Shown here: positions 7,944 to 16,599 of the stretch, piece by piece
Layout of the letters: each line of letters begins with the position of its first letter
How positions within the stretch are numbered: the first letter of the stretch is position 1
From: Actinomycetes bacterium
GTDB lineage: Bacteria; Actinomycetota; Acidimicrobiia; Acidimicrobiales; JAJZJN01
Length of the DNA: 51,679 nt
Direction: 5' to 3'
NCBI GenBank assembly: GCA_021851165.1
Contig: JAJZJN010000002.1
Location: 1-51,679, forward strand
The notes under the pieces: generated by a model
What the model saw: the letters and a program-made list of their open reading frames with translations, nothing else
What the model was told of the DNA's origin: nothing
Database searches by the model: none
Translations under genes and position numbers: made by a program

Positions 7944-8845
7944 CAGCCCTTGATACCTCCGTAGAAGCGAAACCCGTAGCGGCGCTGGACGAGAAGGTAG
8001 ATCACGACCACCGGGAGCGTGTAGAGCAGGGAGAACGTCGATATGAGCCTCAGGTTGGCCTGGCCACCCGAAGTGTAGAAGCTGTATATCTCGACTGCTG
8101 CAGGCGTAAGACCGGGGCTCCGTAGCAATATGAATGGGATCAGGAAGTTGCCCCATACATTGACCACGGCCCATACGCCGATCACAGCGAGCCCGGGGCG
8201 AACCGAGGGTCCCACCACGTCCCACAGCATCCGCAGGGGGCTCGCCCCGAACACTCGAGCCGATTCCTCGTAGCTCCTCGGGATCGAGTCCATGAAGTCC
8301 TTCAGGATGAAGATCCCGGCCGGCAGGAGGCCTGCAGCGAGAACGAGCACCACCCCTGCGTCGGTGTTGATCAGGTGCATGTCGAACACGAGTAGGAACA
8401 ACGGGACCATGGCCGCCGTCCCGCTCACCACCGATGAGAGCAGCAGCAGCACGTACAGCATGACGTCGCGCCCTGGCAGGTTGACACGGCTGAGAGCGTA
8501 AGCGGCAAGCGCTGAGGCCCCGACCACGATGAGCATCGTGAGCAGCGACAGGATCAACGAGTTATACAGCGAGGACAGTGCGTTCGGATTGTGAAAGACA
8601 TCGACGAAATTGGAGAGCGTGAGGTGGGACAAGCCCACGTCGAACCCGGGGTGCGCCTCGAAGGGCGCCGTTACCAGCCACAGCATCGGCAGCGCGAAGA
8701 AGGCAGCCACTACGACACCCAGCACATACCAGATGCTGCGAACGGCGACCGCTCTGGCCCACTCGGGCTTCCCCCGGTTGCTCGGTGGCGCCACATCGAG
8801 CTGGCCATCCCCACTGTGCTCAACTGGGATCCCGATGACGGTCAC
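7943..8845 (-). CDS. Carbohydrate ABC permease, MalG/UgpE-like
   Basis: 300 aa with about six TM segments after an N-terminal ~40-residue soluble stretch. The EAA loop is YEESARVFGASPLRMLWDVVGP, which couples to the ATPase, and the protein ends YGFRFYGGIKG, the usual MalG-type tail. The start is GTG 8845, overlapping the upstream permease stop as GTGA with GGAGG five bases upstream. The longer open frame upstream lies inside the neighbouring permease gene. It forms the heterodimeric channel with the gene at 8842. Confidence 0.92.
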   Translation of the reverse strand: MTVIGIPVEHSGDGQLDVAPPSNRGKPEWARAVAVRSIWYVLGVVVAAFFALPMLWLVTAPFEAHPGFDVGLSHLTLSNFVDVFHNPNALSSLYNSLILSLLTMLIVVGASALAAYALSRVNLPGRDVMLYVLLLLSSVVSGTAAMVPLFLLVFDMHLINTDAGVVLVLAAGLLPAGIFILKDFMDSIPRSYEESARVFGASPLRMLWDVVGPSVRPGLAVIGVWAVVNVWGNFLIPFILLRSPGLTPAAVEIYSFYTSGGQANLRLISTFSLLYTLPVVVIYLLVQRRYGFRFYGGIKG

Positions 8846-9786
8846 GTCCGCCTCCGCAGCAGTCGAAGATAGACCACGGCAATCAGAAGATTGATCACGA
8901 GCATGATAGTCGAGATGGCCGCACCGTAGCCCATGGCACCTACGTTGAACGCCTGCTGGTACACGTACACGCCGAGGACGTCTGTCTGGTGGATCGGCCC
9001 ACCCTGGGTGAGCAGGTAAGGCGTGAAGTCGTTGAAGGTCCACAGCGTGATCAGGAGGAGGTCGGTTAGTATGTGGCCCTTCGTGGACGGGAGGATGATG
9101 TCACGGAGCTGGGCCCAGCCACTCGCTCCGGCCAGGCGGGCGGTCTCGAGGTACGAGGGGGGCACGGTCTGCATCGCAGCAGCAAACAGCATCATCGAGA
9201 ATGCCGTGCCACGCCAGACGTTGAACACGACCAGCGATTGAAGCGGGTAATGAAGCAGCCAGTTGATCCCGACGCCTCCGATGCGATCGACGGTGCCGGT
9301 CGGATCGAGATATGCGATCCACAGGAAGGCCACCACGACACTCGGCACTATCCAGGCCACGATGACGAGGCCCTCGAGCGCCTGGCGGACCCAGCTGTGC
9401 CAGTCGCGGAGCTTCCATGCGAGAGCGAAGCCGAGCACGCATTGGCCGATGACAGCCGAGCTCAGGACATACACAACCGTCACCCGCAGTGAGTTCAGGA
9501 ACTCCGGGTTCGATACCGCGTGGGAATAGTTCTGAGTACCTACGATGTGCGGATGAGCAGCCGTGAAGCCGAACAGCGTGTAGTTGGTTATTCCCAGGTA
9601 GAGAGTCCAGATTGCAGGAAATGCGAGGAATACGCCTATAAGGACGATCGAGGGCGTCAGGAATCCCGTAGCTGCCCACCGGCTCAACCCGAACGTTGAC
9701 CGTCCGCGCCCGCGAGGCGCGCCCTCGTCGCCAGAGGGGATCGCCTCCGCCAGATCCTCGCCGAGAAGAGATCCTGCCGTCCTCAT
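8842..9786 (-). CDS. Carbohydrate ABC permease, MalF/UgpA-like
   Basis: 314 aa, six predicted TM segments beginning at TGFLTPSIVLIGVFLAFPAIW. EAA motif: YLETARLAGASGWAQLRDIILP. It ends in a basic RLLRRRT. It is separated from the solute-binding protein gene by 106 nt that hold a strong stem-loop (9832-9864), so expression may be stepped down relative to the binding protein. It pairs with the MalG-like permease through a GTGA overlap. Confidence 0.92.
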   Translation of the reverse strand: MRTAGSLLGEDLAEAIPSGDEGAPRGRGRSTFGLSRWAATGFLTPSIVLIGVFLAFPAIWTLYLGITNYTLFGFTAAHPHIVGTQNYSHAVSNPEFLNSLRVTVVYVLSSAVIGQCVLGFALAWKLRDWHSWVRQALEGLVIVAWIVPSVVVAFLWIAYLDPTGTVDRIGGVGINWLLHYPLQSLVVFNVWRGTAFSMMLFAAAMQTVPPSYLETARLAGASGWAQLRDIILPSTKGHILTDLLLITLWTFNDFTPYLLTQGGPIHQTDVLGVYVYQQAFNVGAMGYGAAISTIMLVINLLIAVVYLRLLRRRT

Positions 9787-9831
9787 GCCGGCAACCTGGG
9801 CATGTCACGGAGCGCCGCGCCAAACCGGTGG

Positions 9832-9864
9832 CTTGAAGGTGCTGCCACCTCCTACACCTTCAAG
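9832..9864 (-). terminator. Intercistronic stem-loop after solute-binding-protein gene
   Basis: A perfect 10-bp inverted repeat, CTTGAAGGTG / CACCTTCAAG with a 13-nt loop, lies between the stop of the solute-binding protein and the start of the MalF-like permease on the minus strand. No T-run follows, so it fits an mRNA-stabilising or partial-termination element better than a classical terminator. Confidence 0.65.
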
Positions 9865-9892
9865 GACGTCCGGCGGGTGCTAGCGAGAGCAC

Positions 9893-11371
9893 CTAGGAAT
9901 TGACCACATGGGTCGGACCAACCAGTCCGGCAACAGCAGAGGAGAACTGCTTGGCCGCCGCCGCCGGTGTAGCAGTTCCTTCGGCGACCGACTGGACCAT
10001 CGCCTGGATCTGGAGGGATACCTGTGGGTAGATAGCTAGCGACGGCCGGTACGCAGTCAGCGGAAGGACCTTGGTGGCGACGAAGGTGAGCTGCGGATGA
10101 CCCTTCAGGGCAACGGCGTTGACGTCGCGCCTCGCCGACAGGAAGGACTTGATCCCCTCTTCCTTCAGCAGCTCGGCCTTCGAGTTCATGAATGTGAGAA
10201 ATGCCCAGGCGGTTCTCGGGTGCTTCGTGTACGGGTTGATCGTCTGACCTCCTCCACCCGACATGCTCACGAAGCTCTGGCCCCTGATGCCCGTCCCCGG
10301 CTTCTCGGCTGGAATCAGGGCATAGCCGATCGTGGAGTCACGGTCCGCCATCGGGAACAGCGCCGTCGGGGTCGGGGCTATCACCGAGTCGTACAGATAG
10401 ATGCTCTCGGAGTAGATCGCTATCTTCCCCTGCGAGAAGAGCTCGAAGGTGTGCGAGCGGGCATGTGCACCGATCTGAAGCGTCGGGTTGGCCAACCCGG
10501 TGCTGTATATCTGGTGGTAGAAGTCGAGCACCTGGCGCACCTGGGGCGTGTTGCCCTGCCACTTGTTTGTGGAGGAGCTGTAGATGAGCGTGCCGGTGCC
10601 TGCCAGCATGGGTAGGAAGCCCTGCAGTGTAGTCGCCTCGGCCATCTCGGTACCCGCGTCGATCTGGAGAGGGGTCACGCCAGGGTCCTTCGCCTTGATC
10701 GTCTGGGCAGCGCTGATGATGTCCGCCCAGCTCTTGGGTTGCCACTTGGTTGGCAGACCTGCCTCGGCGAATAGCTTCTTGTTGTAGTAGAGGACCCGGG
10801 CGTCCGTTCCGGTAGGGATGCCGTAGCGGACGCCCCTGAACTCCGTGATCGACTGGACGGACTTCGGGATCTGGGCCCAACCTGACCAGCTCGCGTAGCT
10901 CGGACCGACCACCTTCGACAGCGGCTTCAGGTAGCCCGCCTCGACGAACTCGCCGTAGTACGGGCCGTCCAGATCGAAGACGTCCGGCCCGCCGCCTGAC
11001 TTCAGGTCCAAGGCGAGCTGCGTGGCAAAGTCGGTTCCAGACACGCCGGTGCCCTGGAAGTTCACGGTTACCTTCCGCCCCTTGGCTGCCTCCATCTTCT
11101 CGAACGCCGGTATGACGTCCTTCGTCAGCCAAGTCGCCTCCGATGCGTTCTTGCCACCGATTATCCCGTCGGCCGACATCGTGATGGTGACCGGTCCGGT
11201 GGAGGGATGTGCGGAGGGCTTAGCCTTCGGAGTCGAGCTGCACGCAGCGGCGATCACTCCAGCCGCCACGAGAGCTACCCCCGCCTTACTCATGCGTGCA
11301 ACCCGGCTCAGCCGATCTGCACCCGCCTGCCCGGTAGCACTGGCCTGCCCCATTCCCCGGAACTCTGACAT
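9893..11371 (-). CDS. ABC importer extracellular solute-binding lipoprotein (family 1)
   Basis: 492 aa. The signal peptide ends in lipobox IAAAC (Cys near residue 45), followed by a Ser/Thr/Pro-rich linker. The mature part has family-1 features: DVFDLDGPYYGEF, YNKKLFAEAGLPTKW and W..FLTFMNSKAELLKEEGIKSFLSARRDV, the C-terminal hinge typical of sugar binders. ATG 11371 is chosen because AAGGGAG lies upstream; an in-frame start at 11431 would add 20 arginine-rich residues before the signal. First gene of the importer operon SBP-MalF-MalG-ATPase-PHP, divergent from the alpha-galactosidase. The ligand may be an alpha-galactoside (context) or a phospho-compound (PHP partner); the sequence does not decide. 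Confidence 0.9.
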   Translation of the reverse strand: MSEFRGMGQASATGQAGADRLSRVARMSKAGVALVAAGVIAAACSSTPKAKPSAHPSTGPVTITMSADGIIGGKNASEATWLTKDVIPAFEKMEAAKGRKVTVNFQGTGVSGTDFATQLALDLKSGGGPDVFDLDGPYYGEFVEAGYLKPLSKVVGPSYASWSGWAQIPKSVQSITEFRGVRYGIPTGTDARVLYYNKKLFAEAGLPTKWQPKSWADIISAAQTIKAKDPGVTPLQIDAGTEMAEATTLQGFLPMLAGTGTLIYSSSTNKWQGNTPQVRQVLDFYHQIYSTGLANPTLQIGAHARSHTFELFSQGKIAIYSESIYLYDSVIAPTPTALFPMADRDSTIGYALIPAEKPGTGIRGQSFVSMSGGGGQTINPYTKHPRTAWAFLTFMNSKAELLKEEGIKSFLSARRDVNAVALKGHPQLTFVATKVLPLTAYRPSLAIYPQVSLQIQAMVQSVAEGTATPAAAAKQFSSAVAGLVGPTHVVNS

Positions 11372-11451
11372 GGTGGATTCTCCCTTGCCGGACTGGCGCA
11401 CGGGTCTGCGCCGTACCCTGAAAAGCCTCACATGCAGTCGCCTGGCCTGGA

Positions 11452-11481
11452 ATTATTCAGGCTCCGTAACACAATCATAAT
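11452..11481. promoter_or_regulatory. Candidate overlapping divergent promoters
   Basis: In an otherwise GC-rich region, a plus-strand pair TTATTC (11453-11458) and CATAAT (11476-11481) has a 17-bp spacer and would start transcription a few bases before the alpha-galactosidase ATG. On the minus strand, TTATGA (11480-11475) and AATAAT (11457-11452) also have a 17-bp spacer and face the importer operon. Each -35 overlaps the other's -10. Confidence 0.4.
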
Positions 11482-11489
11482 CTTTCCCG

Positions 11490-13265
11490 ATGCCATTGCA
11501 AGAGCTAATCTCATGGTCACCCATGATCCCCTACTCCGTTGGCATCGGGACGCGCGACGGCGCTGGCCGGCGAAGTGGGCACGCTCCATACCGTGAAGGC
11601 GTGACCCGTCTTGCCGGGGCAGAGATCCAGGTGACGTCATCGTCCTGCGCGGATGGGCTCCGGCTGGACGTATCCCTACGCAACTCGTCGCCGAGGGCTC
11701 TCGCAGTCGATCGCGTCTACATCGACCTCCGGCCCGACATGCCTGTCGGTATGGCTCTTGACCAGGGATACCAGAGCTGGTCACCCATAGATCGCCGCCG
11801 AGTACGGGAGGTCCGTGGCACCCGGCGGCTCGCCCCGGCCATGGTTCGTGCCACCTATCATGCCGATCCCGTGCTGGCCGGGCGGGCTGTGTCGGGTGAC
11901 CAGTACCTGGTGACAGACGCCGGTGCAGCGGGCTTCCTCGACGCGGCCATGCACCTGGGCACGATCTCGGTGTCTCCAGACGGTACCGTCCTGCGAGCAA
12001 CAGCCCTACTGGACGGGGTCTTGCTGGGCCCCCGAGAGGAACGAGCCCTCGATCCGCTGTGGTTTGCAAGCGGCGAGCCTTCAGGGCGCTATTCGAGCTT
12101 TGCCCAATTGTGGGGCATCCAGGCATCAGCCCGCCGGCGGTATCCCTCGTCTGCGGCGCTGCCAGGGCGGCGCCTTCTCCCCGGCTGGTGCTCCTGGTAC
12201 CAATATCTGTGGAATGTGACTCCCGACGACGTCCTGGCCAACGTCGGCCTTGCCCGGGCAGGCGGCCTCGGCGTCGTGCAGATAGACGACGGGTACGAGG
12301 CGGCCGTGGGTGACTGGCTGGTTCCCAACCAGCGCTGGGCGCACAGGATGGAGGAGGTCGTAGGAGAGATCCGTGGTGCCGGCCTGGCGGCAGGGATCTG
12401 GACGGCGCCGTTCCTCGCGGGGGCCGGCAGCACCATCCTTGCCGAGCACCCCGATTGGCTTGTCCGCTCGGCAGGGTCTCTCGGACCTCTCAAGGCGATG
12501 TTCAACCCGGTTGCCTGGGGCGGCTGGGCATACGCCCTCGATACGACACGCGGCGAGGTCCTCGATCACATCAGGAGCACCTTCGCTACGCTTGTAGCTC
12601 AGGGATTCGACTATCACAAGGTCGACTTCTGCTATGCAGCCGCCCTCCCCGGCTTCCGCCATGACGGCCGCTTTACGCGCGCCCAGGCCTTACAGGCCGG
12701 GCTCCGCGCCGTGAGGGAAGGATTGGGTGACGACAGCTTCCTGGTCGGCTGCGGGTGCCCCTTCGGGCCTGCCGTTGGCCTGGTCGATGCGATGCGCGTC
12801 TCGCCCGACGTCGCCCCCAGGTGGTCGCCCGGCTTCGTGCGCTACCCATCGTATAGCGATGCCGCCCCAGCTGCGTCGAACTCGGTGCGCGCGAGCGTGC
12901 TGCGCGCCCCACTTCACAGGCGCGTGTTCATGAACGACCCCGACTGCCTCCTGCTACGCCCCACTGACACCCACCTCAACGCAAGGCAGCGTGACACGCT
13001 TGCTGCCGCCGTCATGGGCTGCGGAGGGTTCGCCATGGTCTCCGATGACTTGAGGCTATACGGCCAAGAGCAGTGGGACGTGCTCGACGCGCTGCGAACG
13101 GACCTGGATCAGCTGGACACCCCGCTCGAGCTGGAGGACCCGTTCGCCACGCGCCCGAAGGTACGGTCGGCTCGCTTCGAGCTATCCGTAGATTGGAGGC
13201 CCAACCGGTTGGCAGGCGGGCCTCATGGCGTGCTCCAGCGGCGGGGCGACTCCGCGGCGGGCTAG
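11490..13265 (+). CDS. Alpha-galactosidase, GH36-type
   Basis: 591 aa. An N-terminal beta-sandwich (~residues 40-220) is followed by a (beta/alpha)8 barrel beginning GWCSWYQYLWNVTPDDV. The catalytic nucleophile should be Asp379 in YHKVDFCYA, and the acid/base Asp440 in RVSPDVAP; VVQIDDGYEAAVGDW and FMNDPDCLLLR also match the clan-D pattern. It hydrolyses terminal alpha-galactosyl residues (melibiose/raffinose type). No signal peptide is visible, so it is cytoplasmic and acts on imported oligosaccharide. It stands between two sugar importers. ATG 11490 is very near the candidate transcription start; the in-frame ATG at 11523 is the alternative. Its TAG shares a CTAG with the convergent binding-protein gene. 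Confidence 0.87.
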   Translation: MPLQELISWSPMIPYSVGIGTRDGAGRRSGHAPYREGVTRLAGAEIQVTSSSCADGLRLDVSLRNSSPRALAVDRVYIDLRPDMPVGMALDQGYQSWSPIDRRRVREVRGTRRLAPAMVRATYHADPVLAGRAVSGDQYLVTDAGAAGFLDAAMHLGTISVSPDGTVLRATALLDGVLLGPREERALDPLWFASGEPSGRYSSFAQLWGIQASARRRYPSSAALPGRRLLPGWCSWYQYLWNVTPDDVLANVGLARAGGLGVVQIDDGYEAAVGDWLVPNQRWAHRMEEVVGEIRGAGLAAGIWTAPFLAGAGSTILAEHPDWLVRSAGSLGPLKAMFNPVAWGGWAYALDTTRGEVLDHIRSTFATLVAQGFDYHKVDFCYAAALPGFRHDGRFTRAQALQAGLRAVREGLGDDSFLVGCGCPFGPAVGLVDAMRVSPDVAPRWSPGFVRYPSYSDAAPAASNSVRASVLRAPLHRRVFMNDPDCLLLRPTDTHLNARQRDTLAAAVMGCGGFAMVSDDLRLYGQEQWDVLDALRTDLDQLDTPLELEDPFATRPKVRSARFELSVDWRPNRLAGGPHGVLQRRGDSAAG

Positions 13266-14710
13266 CCCCCGTTTGCCTGGTTGTACTCTGTGAGCGCCTG
13301 GTCGATCTTGCTCTGGGCCGTTGCCAGTGCCGTCGCTACCGGCTCCCCGGAGAAGATGACAGCCTCCCACATCTGGTTCTCTGCAGCCGTGTAGCGGTTG
13401 AACGGGCCAATGAGCGGGCCGGGATCAGCTGGGTTGATGTCGCTCAACTCATGGTATGCCACTGCGGACATCTGGCCTGCACCGGTGTTCTTCCAGAACG
13501 CCTGGATCTGCGGGCTCTGGGCCGCATTGCCCACTACAGGCAGGAACGAGGAGCCCAGATGCCACGCCACCACCTCTGGCTCGGAAAGCATGAAGCGTAG
13601 GAAGTCCCATCCTGCGGCCTCCCTGGCGGCGTTGCCTGAATGGACCAGGTAGAACGCCGCTCCTCCGACCTCGACCTTTCCAGGCTGGCGGATCCCCGGC
13701 ATGGGACCGGCTGCTGCTATCAGATTGGAGGCGCTGGCCGACGAGGACGAGCCACCGGAGCCGAGAGAGGAGGATGTAAGCGTGCCTTTCAGGAAGGCAG
13801 CGATGGACGTTGCCGCGGCAGAGGTGGAGAACAGCATTGCCGAGCTCTTATTCAGGAGGGCCAGGTACTGATCGATCTGACCAGGAGTGTTGGAGAATGG
13901 CGCCAGAAGGCCTTCGGTGTTCATCTGCTGGAAATAGGTGAGCAGCTGGCGTGCCTGAGGCGTGTCGAAGAACACCTTGGTAGCCCGACCACTGCGGCCG
14001 TTGTCGTTATTGGTCACAGGCTGGCCGATCCCGTTCAGCCACTGACCGAGCCCCGTGCCCACGACCATCGCCAGAGGGTGAGCGACACCGGCTGCCTTCA
14101 GCTTGAGAGCGTCGGCCTTGAGCTCGACCAGCGTGCCGGGGGGGTTATCAGGGTTCAATCCTGCCTTGACGAACAGGGCTTTGTTGTAATACAGCAACGG
14201 CTCCGAGACGGCGGTGAACCCGGGCCAGAACTCCCCGTCTACTGTGTAGAAGCTGCGCACGGCGGGCTGGAACGAGCTGAGCGGAAAGCCCGCCGCCGAC
14301 ATGCACTTCTGGGCCGGGATCAAGGTACCGCTGTCCACGAGCGTCGCCACAGGCCCGCCGTAGATGATGTCGGGAAGCTCATGGGAAGGGATGGCCGAGA
14401 CATACTTCTGGAGGACCTCCTGGTAGGAGGTACCCTCGTCGTCGGCCTTCACCACCACCTTGGTCTGGCTCGCGTTGTAGGCGGCGACCATCCGCTGGAG
14501 GGTGGTCACGGTCTCGCCGGATAGTCCGCCATACCACAGGGTTACCGTCGTCGCTCCCGTGGCGTGCGACAGTGCGCCTACAGGGCACGCGGGGAAGCTG
14601 CTCGGCGACGGCGAGACCGCCTTCGGGGTACTCGGCGTGGAGCTGCAGGCCGCTGCGAGAAGCGACATGGCCAGCAATGCCCCGATGGCGGCCCGTGTCC
14701 TGGTGATCAT
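13262..14710 (-). CDS. ABC importer extracellular solute-binding lipoprotein (UgpB/family 1)
   Basis: 482 aa. The signal peptide has lipobox LAAAC (Cys ~22). The mature domain has TVTLWYGGLSGETVTTLQRMVAAYNAS, a classic family-1 start, then LLYYNKALFVKAGLNPDNPPGT and GWDFLRFMLSEPEVVAWH. An unusual Ser/Gly run (SSSLGSGGSSSSASAS) is inserted near residue 320. GGAGG lies five bases before ATG 14710. Last gene of the operon ATPase-MalF-MalG-SBP, separated from MalG by 130 nt containing a CCACCGGTGG palindrome (14736-14745) that could be an operator. It converges on and overlaps the alpha-galactosidase stop by four bases, consistent with oligosaccharide uptake for that enzyme. Confidence 0.9.
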   Translation of the reverse strand: MITRTRAAIGALLAMSLLAAACSSTPSTPKAVSPSPSSFPACPVGALSHATGATTVTLWYGGLSGETVTTLQRMVAAYNASQTKVVVKADDEGTSYQEVLQKYVSAIPSHELPDIIYGGPVATLVDSGTLIPAQKCMSAAGFPLSSFQPAVRSFYTVDGEFWPGFTAVSEPLLYYNKALFVKAGLNPDNPPGTLVELKADALKLKAAGVAHPLAMVVGTGLGQWLNGIGQPVTNNDNGRSGRATKVFFDTPQARQLLTYFQQMNTEGLLAPFSNTPGQIDQYLALLNKSSAMLFSTSAAATSIAAFLKGTLTSSSLGSGGSSSSASASNLIAAAGPMPGIRQPGKVEVGGAAFYLVHSGNAAREAAGWDFLRFMLSEPEVVAWHLGSSFLPVVGNAAQSPQIQAFWKNTGAGQMSAVAYHELSDINPADPGPLIGPFNRYTAAENQMWEAVIFSGEPVATALATAQSKIDQALTEYNQANGG

Positions 14711-14840
14711 CGCGTCCTCCCTAGAAGCGAGCTAGCCACCGGTGGGCTGAGCCTGCCCGGTCAAGCATGCCATCTACTGTGATCCATCCCGACATACCTA
14801 GCCTAACGGCCGGCGCCGGTTACCTCTGGTAAGCAGTTGA

Positions 14841-15719
14841 CTACCCCTTCACCGCGCCGGCCGTCAGACCTCTTACGAGCTGGCGCTGGAACGCCACGAG
14901 AAGCACGACGAGGGGCAGCGATGCGACTATCGCGCCAGCGAATGCGATATTGCTGTGGTCGGGGGTGGTAGCCGACAAGGCCGCTACGCCGATCTGTACC
15001 GTCTGCCAGTGGGTCTCAGTCGAAACCGCCTCTGGCCAGATGAACTGGTTCCAGGCCCCGAGGAAGGCAATGACGGTGAAGGAGGCTATGACCGGCTTGG
15101 ACAGCGGCACGGCGACACGTGTGAGGAACCGCATGTGGCCATATCCGTCGAGACTGGCGGCATCGAGCAGCTCGGTCGGAATGGCGCGGAACCCCTGATG
15201 GATCAGGAAGGTTCCAAGAGCGCTTGCGAGGAAGGGCCCGACCAGGCCTGGAAAGGAGTTGAGCCAGTGGAGATCCCGCATCGTCTGCACGTTCGGTATC
15301 AATGTCACCTCGATGGGCAGCATCAGGGTGCCGATGAACAGCACGAACACCAGCCGGCGGAGCGGGAAGCGCAGGAAGGCGAACGCGTAGGCGGCGAGGA
15401 TGGCAGTGACCACCTGGCCTCCGGTCATGAGCAGGGTGGCCACCGTGCTCACGCCCATCGACCTTCCGATCCCGCCTTCGTCCCACGCCGCGCGGAACAC
15501 TCCCCATTCGACGTCGACCGGATAGAGAGGACTTCCCCTGCCGAAATACGTGACCGGAGTGGAAAGTGCCCTCACCACCATCATATAGATGGGAAACAGG
15601 ATGATGACCGCCAGGGCGGTAAGGAGCAGGTACCACCCCGCAGTCCGGGCGCGTCTGGCCACATGATGGACCTGCGTCCTCGAGGCCGGCACGGCGCTCA
15701 TGGGGTCATCGCGTCCCAT
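14841..15719 (-). CDS. Carbohydrate ABC permease, MalG/UgpE-like
   Basis: 292 aa, about six TM segments beginning WYLLLTALAVIILFPIYMMVVRAL. The EAA loop reads PTELLDAASLDGYGHMRFLTRVAVP and the ending is FQRQLVRGLTAGAVKG, the expected MalG-type C-terminus. ATG 15719 overlaps the MalF-like gene by 14 nt; the in-frame ATG at 15701, four bases after that gene's stop, is the alternative start (six residues shorter). Confidence 0.92.
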   Translation of the reverse strand: MGRDDPMSAVPASRTQVHHVARRARTAGWYLLLTALAVIILFPIYMMVVRALSTPVTYFGRGSPLYPVDVEWGVFRAAWDEGGIGRSMGVSTVATLLMTGGQVVTAILAAYAFAFLRFPLRRLVFVLFIGTLMLPIEVTLIPNVQTMRDLHWLNSFPGLVGPFLASALGTFLIHQGFRAIPTELLDAASLDGYGHMRFLTRVAVPLSKPVIASFTVIAFLGAWNQFIWPEAVSTETHWQTVQIGVAALSATTPDHSNIAFAGAIVASLPLVVLLVAFQRQLVRGLTAGAVKG

Positions 15720-16599
15720 ACTGAACCCGTCTTTGAAGAATAGAGAACTGGACTGCCGCGGCCATGGCGGTCACGACCAGCAGCCCGAGGGACATCACGG
15801 CGCCGACGCCCTGGAGATTCGGTGTCTGGCTGTTGAAGATGTCGTAGACCAGCGTCTGGGTGGCACCCGCCGGGCCGCCCTGTGTGAGGACCACGATCTG
15901 GGCATACGCCTGGAATCCGAACACCGACAGTACGACGATCAGGAATAGGTATACCGGCGACAGCAGAGGGAGCGTCACCCGGAGGAAGCGCCTGAACGCG
16001 CCGAAGCCATCGAGGGTAGCGGCCTCTATGAGCTCGTCTGGCACGGCCTGGAGACCGGCAAGCACGATGATGAAGCACAGGCCCAGGTTGGCCCACATCG
16101 AGGAGAACGAGACCCCGAGCAGCGCCCAGCGCGGATCGTTCAGGATGTTCGTCCTGAAGATACCTACCTCGGGATTGATCAGGACGAAGAATATGACCGA
16201 TGAAACCGCCGTTGACGTGGCGACAGTCGATGTAAAGATGGTCTGGAAGATCTTGATCCCGCGCAGCCTCCGGTGCGCCGACACCGCGAGCACCGTTCCT
16301 GCGACGAGACCGACGGGTACGGTGAACACGACATACAAGGCGCTGTGCGCAAGGCCGGAGAGGAACTCACCGCTCGACAACACGCTCGAGAACTGGCTGA
16401 ACCCGACATAGCGGCTCGCGGTGCCGAAGCTGTTGCTCTGGCGTAGCGCCTCCTGAACCAGCGCATAGAGGGGGTAGTAGGCGAACACCGCGAACACCAC
16501 TATGGAAGGCAAGAGGCACGCGTAGGCGATCAGTGCCTCCTTTCCCGAAAATCGCCTGCGTCTAGACGTGCTCGCCGGAGCGCGCGTCCAGAGGGTCAT
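15706..16599 (-). CDS. Carbohydrate ABC permease, MalF/UgpA-like
   Basis: 297 aa, six TM segments starting LIAYACLLPSIVVFAVFAYYP. EAA motif: PDELIEAATLDGFGAFRRFLRVTLP; the downstream VLTQGGPAGATQTLVYDIF is typical of UgpA/MalF. ATG 16599 overlaps the ATPase stop as ATGA; the ATG at 16632 in the same frame would lie inside the ATPase gene and adds non-family residues. Partner of the MalG-like permease at 14841. Confidence 0.92.
   Translation of the reverse strand: MTLWTRAPASTSRRRRFSGKEALIAYACLLPSIVVFAVFAYYPLYALVQEALRQSNSFGTASRYVGFSQFSSVLSSGEFLSGLAHSALYVVFTVPVGLVAGTVLAVSAHRRLRGIKIFQTIFTSTVATSTAVSSVIFFVLINPEVGIFRTNILNDPRWALLGVSFSSMWANLGLCFIIVLAGLQAVPDELIEAATLDGFGAFRRFLRVTLPLLSPVYLFLIVVLSVFGFQAYAQIVVLTQGGPAGATQTLVYDIFNSQTPNLQGVGAVMSLGLLVVTAMAAAVQFSILQRRVQYGTR

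Noticed and set aside
14955..15743. 262-codon plus-strand open frame
   Set aside because: Antisense to the MalG-like permease with intact TM and EAA motifs; no start signal or recognisable family.
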